Positions 1 through 5,740 of a DNA stretch of 8,412 bases are shown piece after piece. Made by a program: the position numbers and the translations under genes. Under the pieces are notes generated by a model. It was given only the letters and a program-made list of their open reading frames with translations. It had not been told where the DNA came from and ran no database searches. Every line of letters starts with the position of its first letter. Position 1 is the first letter of the stretch. The DNA comes from Spirochaetaceae bacterium (GTDB lineage: Bacteria; Spirochaetota; Spirochaetia; DSM-27196; SKKC01): the NCBI GenBank assembly GCA_003552745.1, contig PUOG01000099.1:1-8412 (forward strand), given 5' to 3'.

Positions 1-438
1 GTCGGGGGCGGACTGGTCATCGGGCTCTGCTCCGACGTCATGGTACTGGCGCGCGAAAGCCGCTACGGGGCGGTCTTCATGAATCTTGGATTCACTCCCG
101 GCATGGGCACCACCGAGCTTCTTCCGATGGCGTTCGGCCCCTACATCGCCTCGGAGATGATGCTCGGTGGACGTATGTTCCGCGGAAGTGAGCTGGCCGA
201 CCGCGGTGTACCGGTAAATGCGATCGTTTCGAAGGATGATGTGTACCGTCGCGCACAGCGCATCGCTTTACAGATAGCGGACAAACCCGTAGACTCGATT
301 TATCTCTTGAAATACACACTCAGCTCGGAGAAGCGCAAGCGCCTTATCGACGCGCGACGCAACGAGGATCTGATGCACCGCATCACCTTCGCGATGCCCG
401 AAACGCGGCGCCGTATATCCGAGCACTACAACGATTAG
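1..438 (+). CDS. PksI-like enoyl-CoA hydratase/isomerase family decarboxylase (ECH2), 3' part only
   Basis: The reading frame is open from the first base, so this is the C-terminal ~145 residues of a crotonase-fold protein usually near 250 residues. The visible part starts in the oxyanion-hole glycine run (VGGGLVIGL). It continues with the segment MNLGFTPGMGTT, characteristic of the PksI/BaeI/CurF-ECH2 branch, then RGSELADRGVP, and ends with MHRITFAMPETRRRI, which matches the conserved MHxxTFxxPE tail of that branch as I remember it. In that family the enzyme decarboxylates a 3-methylglutaconyl-ACP intermediate to a beta-methyl enoyl product during polyketide beta-branching. The N-terminal half, including the region where a catalytic Lys is expected, lies outside the window. 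Its stop abuts the next start (TAGATG), so the two are probably translationally coupled. An ordinary fatty-acid enoyl-CoA hydratase is less likely because of the GFTPGMG motif and the donor-type ACP nearby. Confidence 0.85.
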   Translation, partial: VGGGLVIGLCSDVMVLARESRYGAVFMNLGFTPGMGTTELLPMAFGPYIASEMMLGGRMFRGSELADRGVPVNAIVSKDDVYRRAQRIALQIADKPVDSIYLLKYTLSSEKRKRLIDARRNEDLMHRITFAMPETRRRISEHYND

Positions 439-1278
439 ATGGTAACGATAGACCTGACTGGACAGAACGTGCTCATTACCGGCGGAACGCGCGGTATCGG
501 TCGTGCGGCGGCGCTCGAGTTCGCTCGGGCGGGCGCACAGACGTGGCTCACGTATAAATGGGGAAGCGCCGACTTCGACGAACTGGAACGGGAGTTCACC
601 GCCGCCGGCGCACCGAAACCGCGGTGCATACAGGCCGACGTGTCGGTCGACGACGATTCCGAGGCGTTATTCAACACCCTGAGTTCGGAGATCGACGGAA
701 TCGATGTATTCATCAGCAACGTCGGCTTCGCCGCTACGACGCCCGATCTTGCTTCGTACCGCAAGCGCTCCTTCTTCAAGACGATCGAGTACTCGACGTG
801 GCCGCTTATCGACTATACCCGCCGCATCGGGGAAGCGTACGGCCGCTATCCGCGTTATGTGCTCGGAATCTCCAGCGACGGTCCCGACAATTACTACCCG
901 GGATACGATTTCGTTGCCGCCTCGAAAGCGCTACTGGAGTGTTTCGGACGCTACCTGAGCATGCACCTTCTCGAAGAAGGGACAAGAGTCAACGTCGTTC
1001 GGTTCGGCACCGTTCCAACCGATAGCTTCAACATGATCTTCGGGGACGACTTCTTCGACTATGCGCGCAAAGAGGAAGGGCTCACCGACGATCTCATTCT
1101 CGATCTGCAGACGTGTGGTAGAACGGTGCTCGCACTCTGCAGCGGCCTCATGAGCGCCGTCAACGGCCAGGTAATCAACGCCGACTACGGGTTGCCGCTG
1201 CGCGACAACACCATGGTCCGGTATCACAGAAGCAGGCGTCAGGAAACCGACGGCACCGCGGAGGGTTCCGGCGACTGA
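439..1278 (+). CDS. SDR-family enoyl-ACP reductase-like protein (FabL/FabI-type Y-x6-K motif)
   Basis: This 279-residue Rossmann protein has the cofactor motif TGGTRGIG at residues 14-21 and NVG at 94-96 in place of the classical NAG. The active site is informative. Lys163 is in AASKALLE, but the residue four positions before it, where classical SDRs carry the catalytic Tyr, is Val159. A Tyr lies seven positions before the Lys (Tyr156), giving Y-x6-K, the signature of the enoyl-ACP reductases FabI and FabL. The most likely role is NAD(P)H-dependent reduction of an ACP-bound enoyl chain. The gene starts on the base after the ECH2 stop with little Shine-Dalgarno sequence, which suggests coupling. 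ECH2 followed directly by an enoyl reductase repeats the ECH2-ER domain order of CurF in curacin biosynthesis, so its substrate may be the beta-branched enoyl-ACP. The C-terminal ~20 residues are polar and may be disordered. A ketoreductase is the alternative, but the missing classical Tyr argues against it. Confidence 0.82.
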   Translation: MVTIDLTGQNVLITGGTRGIGRAAALEFARAGAQTWLTYKWGSADFDELEREFTAAGAPKPRCIQADVSVDDDSEALFNTLSSEIDGIDVFISNVGFAATTPDLASYRKRSFFKTIEYSTWPLIDYTRRIGEAYGRYPRYVLGISSDGPDNYYPGYDFVAASKALLECFGRYLSMHLLEEGTRVNVVRFGTVPTDSFNMIFGDDFFDYARKEEGLTDDLILDLQTCGRTVLALCSGLMSAVNGQVINADYGLPLRDNTMVRYHRSRRQETDGTAEGSGD

Positions 1279-1300
1279 TTTGCGTCTCGACGGGGGCATT

Positions 1301-1328
1301 TTGCCTTTGTCGCCTGTCGTGCTACGCT
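1301..1328 (+). promoter_or_regulatory. Candidate promoter for the ACP-AONS-dehydratase genes
   Basis: TTGCCT (1301-1306) and TACGCT (1323-1328) are separated by 16 bases, and the -10 is preceded by TGC, forming an extended -10. It lies in the 92-base gap between the SDR stop and the ACP start, the longest gap in the operon, and could boost ACP synthesis. This is assigned by pattern only. Confidence 0.35.
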
Positions 1329-1355
1329 ATATGCCTTGAAAAACAAGCAATGGAA

Positions 1356-1361
1356 AAGGAG
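1356..1361 (+). promoter_or_regulatory. Ribosome binding site fixing the ACP start
   Basis: AAGGAG lies nine bases before the ATG at 1371. An in-frame ATG at 1350 is upstream of this site and has no Shine-Dalgarno sequence of its own, so 1371 is the preferred start. Confidence 0.8.
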
Positions 1362-1370
1362 ACTCGATAC

Positions 1371-1619
1371 ATGACGAAGGAAGAGGTAATCGAGGTTATC
1401 AAGCGCAACATCGTTGAGAATCTCGACGATGTTGAAGCGGATGCAATCGATCCGACGAAGAGCATGAAGGAATACGGAGCGAACAGTCTCGACATGATCG
1501 AAGTGGTTTCAACTTCGATGCGCGAACTGAATATCAAGATTCCGCGTTCGGAGCTTGCCGAGCTCGGTAATATCGACGAGCTCGCCGACAAGTTCATGGA
1601 GTACATTACCAAGAATTGA
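1371..1619 (+). CDS. Stand-alone acyl carrier protein, beta-branching donor type
   Basis: This 82-residue acidic four-helix carrier protein has its phosphopantetheine attachment site at Ser39 in YGANSLDMIEV. In housekeeping AcpP the residue before the serine is Asp (DSL). Here it is Asn, as in the discrete donor ACPs of HMGS cassettes (AcpK, CurB, TaB, mupirocin AcpC), which carry G-A/I-N-S. The following stretch LNIKIPRSEL is also typical of that group. Donor ACPs carry the acetyl unit that HMG-CoA synthase adds to a beta-ketoacyl chain, and this fits the ECH2 gene two positions upstream. The next gene is an alpha-oxoamine synthase, whose relatives also often act with a partner ACP, so the ACP could instead, or also, deliver the acyl chain there. 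The start at 1371 is chosen over 1350 from the AAGGAG at 1356-1361. Confidence 0.9.
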   Translation: MTKEEVIEVIKRNIVENLDDVEADAIDPTKSMKEYGANSLDMIEVVSTSMRELNIKIPRSELAELGNIDELADKFMEYITKN

Positions 1620-1626
1620 TGTCGTC

Positions 1627-1648
1627 GCGCGCAGGTGCGCCTGCGCGC
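1627..1648 (+). repeat. Perfect GC-rich hairpin between ACP and AONS
   Basis: GCGCGCAGG (1627-1635) and CCTGCGCGC (1640-1648) form a perfect 9-bp stem with the 4-base loop TGCG. It begins seven bases after the ACP stop and ends 17 bases before the AONS start. No U-tract follows, so it does not look like an intrinsic terminator. It may stabilise the upstream ACP transcript or lower read-through, so that ACP is made in excess of the enzyme. Confidence 0.6.
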
Positions 1649-1665
1649 ACGATTCGGAGCCACGC

Positions 1666-2919
1666 ATGCCGGACCCTACCGACTTCAGCCTCGCCGATTT
1701 TCACCTCAATGACAATCCGAACGTCCTCGAGCCTCCCGCCGATTACCTCGAGTGGATATCCGACTCGAACGTACGGCAGGCATTCACCTTCTTCGAGCAG
1801 CAGCTTCTGACCGCACCGCGTACGCGAAGCGAGATCCTCAGCAATCTCGATCGTGAGCGCAGGCCCATCATCAACCTGACTTCCTACAACTACCTCGGAT
1901 TGAGCACCCACCCGGAGGTGCTCCAGGCGGCCAGGGAAGCGCTCGAAGAGTACGGCTTGAGCGCGTCGGGCGCTCCGCTTGTCTCCGGAACGTTCGATCT
2001 GCACGTCGAGCTTGCACGTCGTCTCGCCGAGTTCAAACAGAAAGATGACTGTCTCCTTTTTTCGAGCGGGTACGGGGGTAATCTCGGAGCCCTCCAGGGT
2101 ATGTTGCGCAAGGGCGACATCATCGCGATGGATGAGCGAAGTCACAAGAGCGTGATCGACGGCGCCACGCTCAGCGGCGCCCGCAAGGTCTTTTTCGCGC
2201 ATAACGACCCTGACGATCTCGCCGCCCAGCTCGAGAAGCATCGAGACCGTCGTATTCTCGTCGTGCTCGAAGGGGTATACAGCATGGACGGCGATCTGTG
2301 CCGTCTTCCGGAGCTCGCCGATGTCGCCGACGAGTACGGGGCGGGAATCTACATTGACGAGGCGCACTCAACGCTCATGTTCGGCGAGAATGGCCGGGGC
2401 GTAGCCGAACACTTCGGAATGGAAGATCGGATCGGCGTGAGTTACGGTACCTTGAGCAAGAGTTTCGGCGGCGTCGGTGGTTTCATTTGCGCGAACGCCC
2501 GGCTGGTCAACTACCTGAAGGGATACTCCTCGGCATGGAACTTCTCCTGTTCGCCTTCGCCACCGGTGGTGGGCGGGCTCATAAAGGCGCTGGAAGTCGC
2601 AACCCGCGACAGCACGCTCCGTGACCGGCTCTGGCACAATACCGAATACTTTCGTTCGCGACTCGACTCGCTCGGCCTCGATACCGGCGACTGTGACAGC
2701 CAGGTGATTCCGCTTATCATCGGTCCGTCTGGTGAGAAGCTGTTCCGCTATGCCACGGCTATGCAGAAACGCGGCCTCTTTCTCCAACCGATCGACTATC
2801 CGGCAGTCCCTGCCCATCTGCGCCGGTTCCGGATTTCGATGTCTTCTCAGCTCGAAGAGGAAGATATGGACCGGGCCCTCAATATCATAGAAGACGTCAT
2901 CGTAAGAGATCGTGATTAA
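1666..2919 (+). CDS. Alpha-oxoamine synthase family PLP enzyme (KBL/AONS/SPT-like)
   Basis: This 417-residue fold-type I PLP enzyme would condense an acyl-CoA or acyl-ACP with an amino acid, releasing CO2 and giving an alpha-aminoketone. Motifs in order are NYLGLSTHP, the substrate-entry segment SGAPLVSGTFDLH, DERSH at 156-160 (His160 would stack on the PLP ring), DEAHS at 231-235 (Asp231 pairs with the pyridine N), and TLSKSFGGVGG with the Schiff-base Lys265. The length is close to BioF, Kbl and bacterial serine palmitoyltransferase plus a ~50-residue N-terminal extension. The ATG at 1666 is preferred because GGAG sits six bases upstream; the frame stays open to about 1555 but overlaps the ACP gene. 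The ACP immediately upstream suggests an acyl-ACP donor, as in several bacterial sphingolipid and polyketide pathways. The amino acid cannot be told from sequence. A housekeeping BioF is unlikely because no biotin genes are nearby. Confidence 0.9.
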   Translation: MPDPTDFSLADFHLNDNPNVLEPPADYLEWISDSNVRQAFTFFEQQLLTAPRTRSEILSNLDRERRPIINLTSYNYLGLSTHPEVLQAAREALEEYGLSASGAPLVSGTFDLHVELARRLAEFKQKDDCLLFSSGYGGNLGALQGMLRKGDIIAMDERSHKSVIDGATLSGARKVFFAHNDPDDLAAQLEKHRDRRILVVLEGVYSMDGDLCRLPELADVADEYGAGIYIDEAHSTLMFGENGRGVAEHFGMEDRIGVSYGTLSKSFGGVGGFICANARLVNYLKGYSSAWNFSCSPSPPVVGGLIKALEVATRDSTLRDRLWHNTEYFRSRLDSLGLDTGDCDSQVIPLIIGPSGEKLFRYATAMQKRGLFLQPIDYPAVPAHLRRFRISMSSQLEEEDMDRALNIIEDVIVRDRD

Positions 2920-2921
2920 CC

Positions 2922-3473
2922 GTGACGAACGCCGAGGAATGGGCGCTCCTGCGCCGCCATCGTCGCAAACCGCTCGTTGAGCCTGCCGCACACGAGCGTT
3001 TCGCGGACGTAGAGTGCGATGGTGATGCGTTACGACGCTTACTCCCACACCGCGAGCCCCTCCTCTTCGTCGATCGAGTCACCGCGGTGAGCGAAGATCG
3101 TGAACTCATCGTCGGCACTCGATATCTCGCGCCCGACGATCCGATCTTCGCCGGTCACTTCCCGGACTTTCCGCTCTACCCCGGGACCTTCCAGGTGGAG
3201 GCGATCGGACAACTCGGCCTCTGCCTCTGGTATTTTCGGCGATTCCCCGAACGAGTGGATGTTGCCATCGATGCTCGGCCGGTTTCGGTTCGCGCGACCC
3301 GAATCGGAGGCGCGCTCTTCAACGCACCGGCTGAACCGGCGAGAAGTGCGACGATCGTCGCTCAACGCTTGGAGGACGACGGCTTTCGGGCGAGCATTAT
3401 CGGACAGTTTCTCGTGGATGAGTCGGTCTGCTGCACGGCGATCGGTGAGGTCGTATTTCTGGAGGCGGACTGA
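2922..3473 (+). CDS. FabZ/FabA-like 3-hydroxyacyl-ACP dehydratase (hotdog fold)
   Basis: This 183-residue protein starts at a GTG two bases after the AONS stop, so it is probably co-translated with it; the Shine-Dalgarno sequence is weak. The FabZ signature is present: LLPHREPLLFVDRV around residues 40-53, then GHFPDFPLYPGTFQVEAIGQ. Here His79 and Glu93 have exactly the 14-residue spacing of the FabZ catalytic His/Glu pair. It would dehydrate 3-hydroxyacyl-ACP to trans-2-enoyl-ACP. It is longer than typical FabZ (~145-150 residues), with about 35 extra residues at the N-terminus, which are basic and contain the repeat-like RRHRRK. A dedicated dehydratase beside an ACP, an enoyl reductase and (distally) a ketosynthase fits a private type II chain-building set. 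It could instead belong to the related non-catalytic thioester-binding hotdogs, but both catalytic residues are kept. Confidence 0.85.
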   Translation: MTNAEEWALLRRHRRKPLVEPAAHERFADVECDGDALRRLLPHREPLLFVDRVTAVSEDRELIVGTRYLAPDDPIFAGHFPDFPLYPGTFQVEAIGQLGLCLWYFRRFPERVDVAIDARPVSVRATRIGGALFNAPAEPARSATIVAQRLEDDGFRASIIGQFLVDESVCCTAIGEVVFLEAD

Positions 3474-3541
3474 CTCGCAAGCGGTCCACCAACGCCGGGC
3501 CGACACCCCTGCCAAACCTGCTTCAAGACGAGACAGGCAAT

Positions 3542-3557
3542 GTGGGACATGTTCCAC
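3542..3557. promoter_or_regulatory. Operator-like palindrome upstream of the enolase-family gene
   Basis: GTGGGACATGTTCCAC is a 16-base dyad in which seven of eight base pairs match and the eighth is G-T. It ends 25 bases before the candidate -10 at 3583, overlapping or just upstream of the -35 position. This placement suits a dimeric regulator; GntR- or LacI-type factors commonly control sugar-acid genes of this kind. No regulator gene lies in the window. Confidence 0.45.
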
Positions 3558-3579
3558 TATTCCGTATCCCCTTCGGGCG

Positions 3580-3588
3580 TGCTATTCT
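3580..3588 (+). promoter_or_regulatory. Extended -10 promoter candidate for the enolase-family gene
   Basis: TGCTATTCT is a strong extended -10 (TGn plus TATTCT at 3583-3588). The -35 region 17 bases upstream (TTCCGT, 3560-3565) is poor. It would start transcription near 3595 and leave a ~100-base leader before the ATG at 3694. Confidence 0.45.
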
Positions 3589-3591
3589 GCC

Positions 3592-3612
3592 GATCCGGCG
3601 ACCATGCGGATC
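3592..3612 (+). repeat. Short inverted repeat at the expected start of the leader
   Basis: GATCCG (3592-3597) and CGGATC (3607-3612) are perfect 6-base arms around nine bases. They would straddle the predicted transcription start and could be an operator half or a weak 5' hairpin. The arms are short enough to occur by chance. Confidence 0.25.
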
Positions 3613-3681
3613 TGTTCCGCAGTTCGCGCCGGTCGTGCGGGAGCTCGAGAGCGAGCCTGGGTACGCGCGGCTATTTCGGAC

Positions 3682-3688
3682 AAGGAGG
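3682..3688 (+). promoter_or_regulatory. Strong ribosome binding site fixing the enolase-family start
   Basis: AAGGAGG lies five bases before the ATG at 3694. The frame stays open far upstream (from 3100, overlapping the dehydratase gene), but nothing before this site looks like protein of this family, and residue 1 at 3694 matches the usual family start (MKIADI). Confidence 0.9.
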
Positions 3689-3693
3689 ACTAC

Positions 3694-4818
3694 ATGAAAA
3701 TCGCAGACATTACCGTTCAGGAATTCCGTTACACGAGCAGGATTGGCAGGGATTCCGAAGGCCATGCGCATCCGGGCAACCTCGATCTGACCGGGAGCCT
3801 GGTGACGGTCGTGACCGACGACGGTGCCGAGGGTCACTGCCTGGGCGGAAGCAAGGAGTTCGTCGAACAGATCGTCAGGCCGCGCATCGTGGGGAAGGAC
3901 CCGTTCCACCGCGAGTACATCTGGCAGGATCTGGCGGAGCGCACCCGGCGCTGGAACATGGATGACAAAGGCCTTGCCGCGGTCGACATGGCGCTCTGGG
4001 ATCTCGCGGGCAAGGTGACCGGCCAGCCGGTGTACAAGCTCATCGGAGCGTATCGCGATAAGGTCAAGGCGTACGCAAGCACAATGGTCGGCGACGACAT
4101 CGAGGGTGGTCTCAACACGCCGGAGGCGTACGCGAATTTCGCGGAAACCTGCGTGGCCCGCGGGTACAAGGCGATCAAGATCCACAGCTTCTATCCGCCA
4201 AAGGCGGGAGCTCCCGACCCGCGACTCGACGCGGATATCTGCAGAGCGGTCCGCGAACGAGTCGGTCCGGACATCGCGCTGATGCTCGACCCGTATCACG
4301 ACTACAATCGGGAGGAGGCGCTGTACCTGGGGCGTGAGCTCGAGAAGCTCGAGTTCGCGTGGTACGAGGAGCCGATGAACGAGTACAGCATCGCGTCCTA
4401 CGTCTGGTTGACCCAGCGACTCGACATCCCGGTCCTCGCGCCCGAAGTAGCCCTGGGACGCCATCACACCCGCGCGGAGTGGATCGAGCGCGGCGCGTGC
4501 GACATGCTGCGGGTTGGCGTGGGTGACGTCGGCGGAATCACGCCATCGCTCAAGGTCATCGCGCTCGCCGAATGCTTCCGGATGTCGATGGACGTCCACG
4601 GACCGCACCCGGGCAACCTCCACCTGCTGGGATCGATGCGCAACGCCGAGTTCTTTGAACGGGGGCTACTCCATCCGCACGTGGACTATGAGACGCCGGC
4701 GCCCTACCTCAACTCGATTCACGATCCCATCGACTCGGACGGATACGTGCAAATGCCGCAGGCTCCCGGGCTCGGGTACGATTTCAACTTCGAGTACATC
4801 CGCGACAACGCGGTCTGA
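3694..4818 (+). CDS. Mandelate racemase/muconate lactonizing enzyme family protein (enolase superfamily)
   Basis: This 374-residue protein has the N-terminal capping domain (MKIADITVQEFRY, then the mobile-loop region) and a TIM-barrel domain. The Mg2+ ligands are Asp199 (MLDP), Glu225 (YEEP) and Glu251 (APE). Their 26/26 spacing equals that of mandelate racemase, and a candidate general-base His302 (DVHGPHPGN) is 51 residues further on. Family members dehydrate sugar acids or epimerise alpha-protons of carboxylates. Two sites depart from the canonical pattern: the second-strand acid/base motif is K162-I-H164, not KxK, and the Asp that normally pairs with the catalytic His (before the GG of GGIT) aligns with Gly275. 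I therefore do not name a substrate. It appears to be a separate transcription unit with its own operator-like dyad. Neighbouring sialidases hint at sugar catabolism but do not prove a shared pathway. It is cytoplasmic, with no signal peptide. Confidence 0.88.
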   Translation: MKIADITVQEFRYTSRIGRDSEGHAHPGNLDLTGSLVTVVTDDGAEGHCLGGSKEFVEQIVRPRIVGKDPFHREYIWQDLAERTRRWNMDDKGLAAVDMALWDLAGKVTGQPVYKLIGAYRDKVKAYASTMVGDDIEGGLNTPEAYANFAETCVARGYKAIKIHSFYPPKAGAPDPRLDADICRAVRERVGPDIALMLDPYHDYNREEALYLGRELEKLEFAWYEEPMNEYSIASYVWLTQRLDIPVLAPEVALGRHHTRAEWIERGACDMLRVGVGDVGGITPSLKVIALAECFRMSMDVHGPHPGNLHLLGSMRNAEFFERGLLHPHVDYETPAPYLNSIHDPIDSDGYVQMPQAPGLGYDFNFEYIRDNAV

Positions 4819-4843
4819 CATCGCGCGGACGCACCACTACGGG

Positions 4844-4854
4844 CCAAATATTGG
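4844..4854. repeat. Small AT-centred dyad downstream of the enolase-family gene
   Basis: CCAAATATTGG has 4-base arms CCAA/TTGG around ATA. It lies just before the GC-rich hairpin at 4860-4878 in the gap between two convergent genes. The arms are too short to assign a role. Confidence 0.2.
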
Positions 4855-4859
4855 TCGAG

Positions 4860-4878
4860 AGGCGGCCACTGGCCGCCT
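4860..4878. terminator. Hairpin between convergent genes, possible terminator without U-tract
   Basis: AGGCGGCC (4860-4867) and GGCCGCCT (4871-4878) form a perfect 8-bp stem with loop ACT, 42 bases after the enolase-family stop and 83 bases beyond the minus-strand stop at 4962. The position suits a terminator serving both genes. No T-run follows on either strand, so termination is uncertain and RNA-end protection is equally possible. Confidence 0.4.
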
Positions 4879-4961
4879 GCCATGCCGCCTCCGACTACAA
4901 ACACGTCCGTCCTTGTTGCTGCCGATTTTGCGCTCGGTTCTTCCGTTGCTCAGTTGATAGC

Positions 4962-5411
4962 TCAGACCGGCACCTCCCTGTCCTGCAATTCCTCCAGTCG
5001 GAACCGGACGCTCACGATGGACTGCAGTTCGCTCGCGGGGCGATACTGAATGTAGGTGGTGGCGACGAACGTTCCGTCCGGCAGCACCTCGAATCCCGGG
5101 TAGGTGTGGTCCGCGCCGCGATGGCTGTGAAGCAAGCGGATCAGGAAAGCCCCCTCGCGTCCTTCGACAATATCCTCATAGCGCCCCACCCAGGCCGTAC
5201 AGTAGCCGTCGCTGTAGGCGGAAAGGGGCTTCTTCTCCCCCGGCGCGACCGGTCGGAGCACGATGACCAGCCGTCCGTCGGGCATCAGCAGCGTGCTCGG
5301 GTGTCCATTCCATTCGGTCTCGGTGCCGCGCGCCACAAAGACATGACGCTCGGTCTGATCCGAGATATCGACGATCGGCAGGTTGATGCGTTCACGACCT
5401 TCCTTCTGCAT
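4962..5411 (-). CDS. Sialidase-like (BNR-type) protein with internal deletion, probable gene remnant
   Basis: This 149-residue minus-strand frame has an ATG and a plausible AGGGGA ribosome site five bases upstream. The first half (LPIVDIS, VARGTETEW, GHPSTLLMPDGRLVIV) matches the N-terminal blade of ~350-400-residue sialidase-family beta-propellers. The second half (AWVGRYEDIVEGREG, then ADHTYPGFEVLPDGTFVATTY and IVSVRFRLEEL) matches their C-terminus. The two are joined directly after residues AYSDGYC, so roughly 200 residues, including most Asp boxes and catalytic positions, are missing. It cannot form a complete six-bladed propeller and is unlikely to be a working glycosidase. The frame and start survive, which suggests a clean in-frame or recent deletion. 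It belongs to a different subfamily from the intact sialidase at 5832 and is not a duplicate of it. Confidence 0.7.
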   Translation of the reverse strand: MQKEGRERINLPIVDISDQTERHVFVARGTETEWNGHPSTLLMPDGRLVIVLRPVAPGEKKPLSAYSDGYCTAWVGRYEDIVEGREGAFLIRLLHSHRGADHTYPGFEVLPDGTFVATTYIQYRPASELQSIVSVRFRLEELQDREVPV

Positions 5412-5492
5412 AGCGTTCCCCTACTCTGGTTCCGGTTTCGTCGTGCATCTCACCGGTTCATGGGCCTGGATACTCCCTTGTCTGCCCGATGC

Positions 5493-5740
5493 TCACCCGA
5501 ACCTCGCCGAAAGATTGTCGTTGCCGTAGTCGATCTTCTCATCGCTGTAGGCGTAGGCGAGAGAGTGGCGCCAACCCGACTTGCACCACATGCTGGCGAT
5601 CCCGTCCTGAGGATCCCCCACACCCCGCAATACCCAGTAGTCACGGCTTTCGGGTAGGCAAAGGGTGTCCGCACAACCTCGACTTCGGGGCATAGCTCTC
5701 GTCGCCACGCTTCCAGGCGAGCTGTCCAATCGTGTCTGCC
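5493..5740 (-). pseudogene. Degraded minus-strand coding remnant, family uncertain
   Basis: The 420 bases between the two sialidase-type starts hold no convincing intact gene. On the minus strand one frame reads with protein-like composition from about 5670 to the stop at 5493 (PESRDYWVLRGVGDPQDG, then CKSGWRHSLAYAYSDE and GNDNLSARFG). A second overlapping minus frame is open at 5450-5674. The string YWVLRG followed by W/R-rich and GNDN segments loosely recalls the C-terminal end of formylglycine-generating-enzyme/C-type-lectin folds (VLRGGSW ... RNNNIGFR). This is only a resemblance. There is no good start with a ribosome site, and the upstream part (near 5670-5740) is low-complexity. I read it as the 3' end of a lost gene, upstream of the truncated sialidase on the same strand. 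Confidence 0.3.

Noticed and set aside
1606..3048. Long minus-strand open frames opposite AONS and the dehydratase
   Set aside because: The plus-strand proteins have clear family motifs throughout; the antisense frames arise from codon bias and have no recognisable domains.
3100..3693. Long N-terminal extension of the enolase-family frame
   Set aside because: It overlaps the dehydratase gene in another frame, has low-complexity Ser/Arg-rich composition, and lies upstream of an ideal AAGGAGG-ATG pair at 3694.
4851..5657. Open plus-strand frame of 268 codons
   Set aside because: It is antisense to the sialidase-like gene at 4962-5411, has no family resemblance, and its composition is that of a shadow of GC-rich coding DNA.
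5493..5740. Variable region of a diversity-generating retroelement, suggested by the YWVLRG/GNDN resemblance to C-type-lectin-fold targets
   Set aside because: No reverse transcriptase, template repeat or AAY-rich variable codons are visible, and the frame looks like decayed coding DNA.
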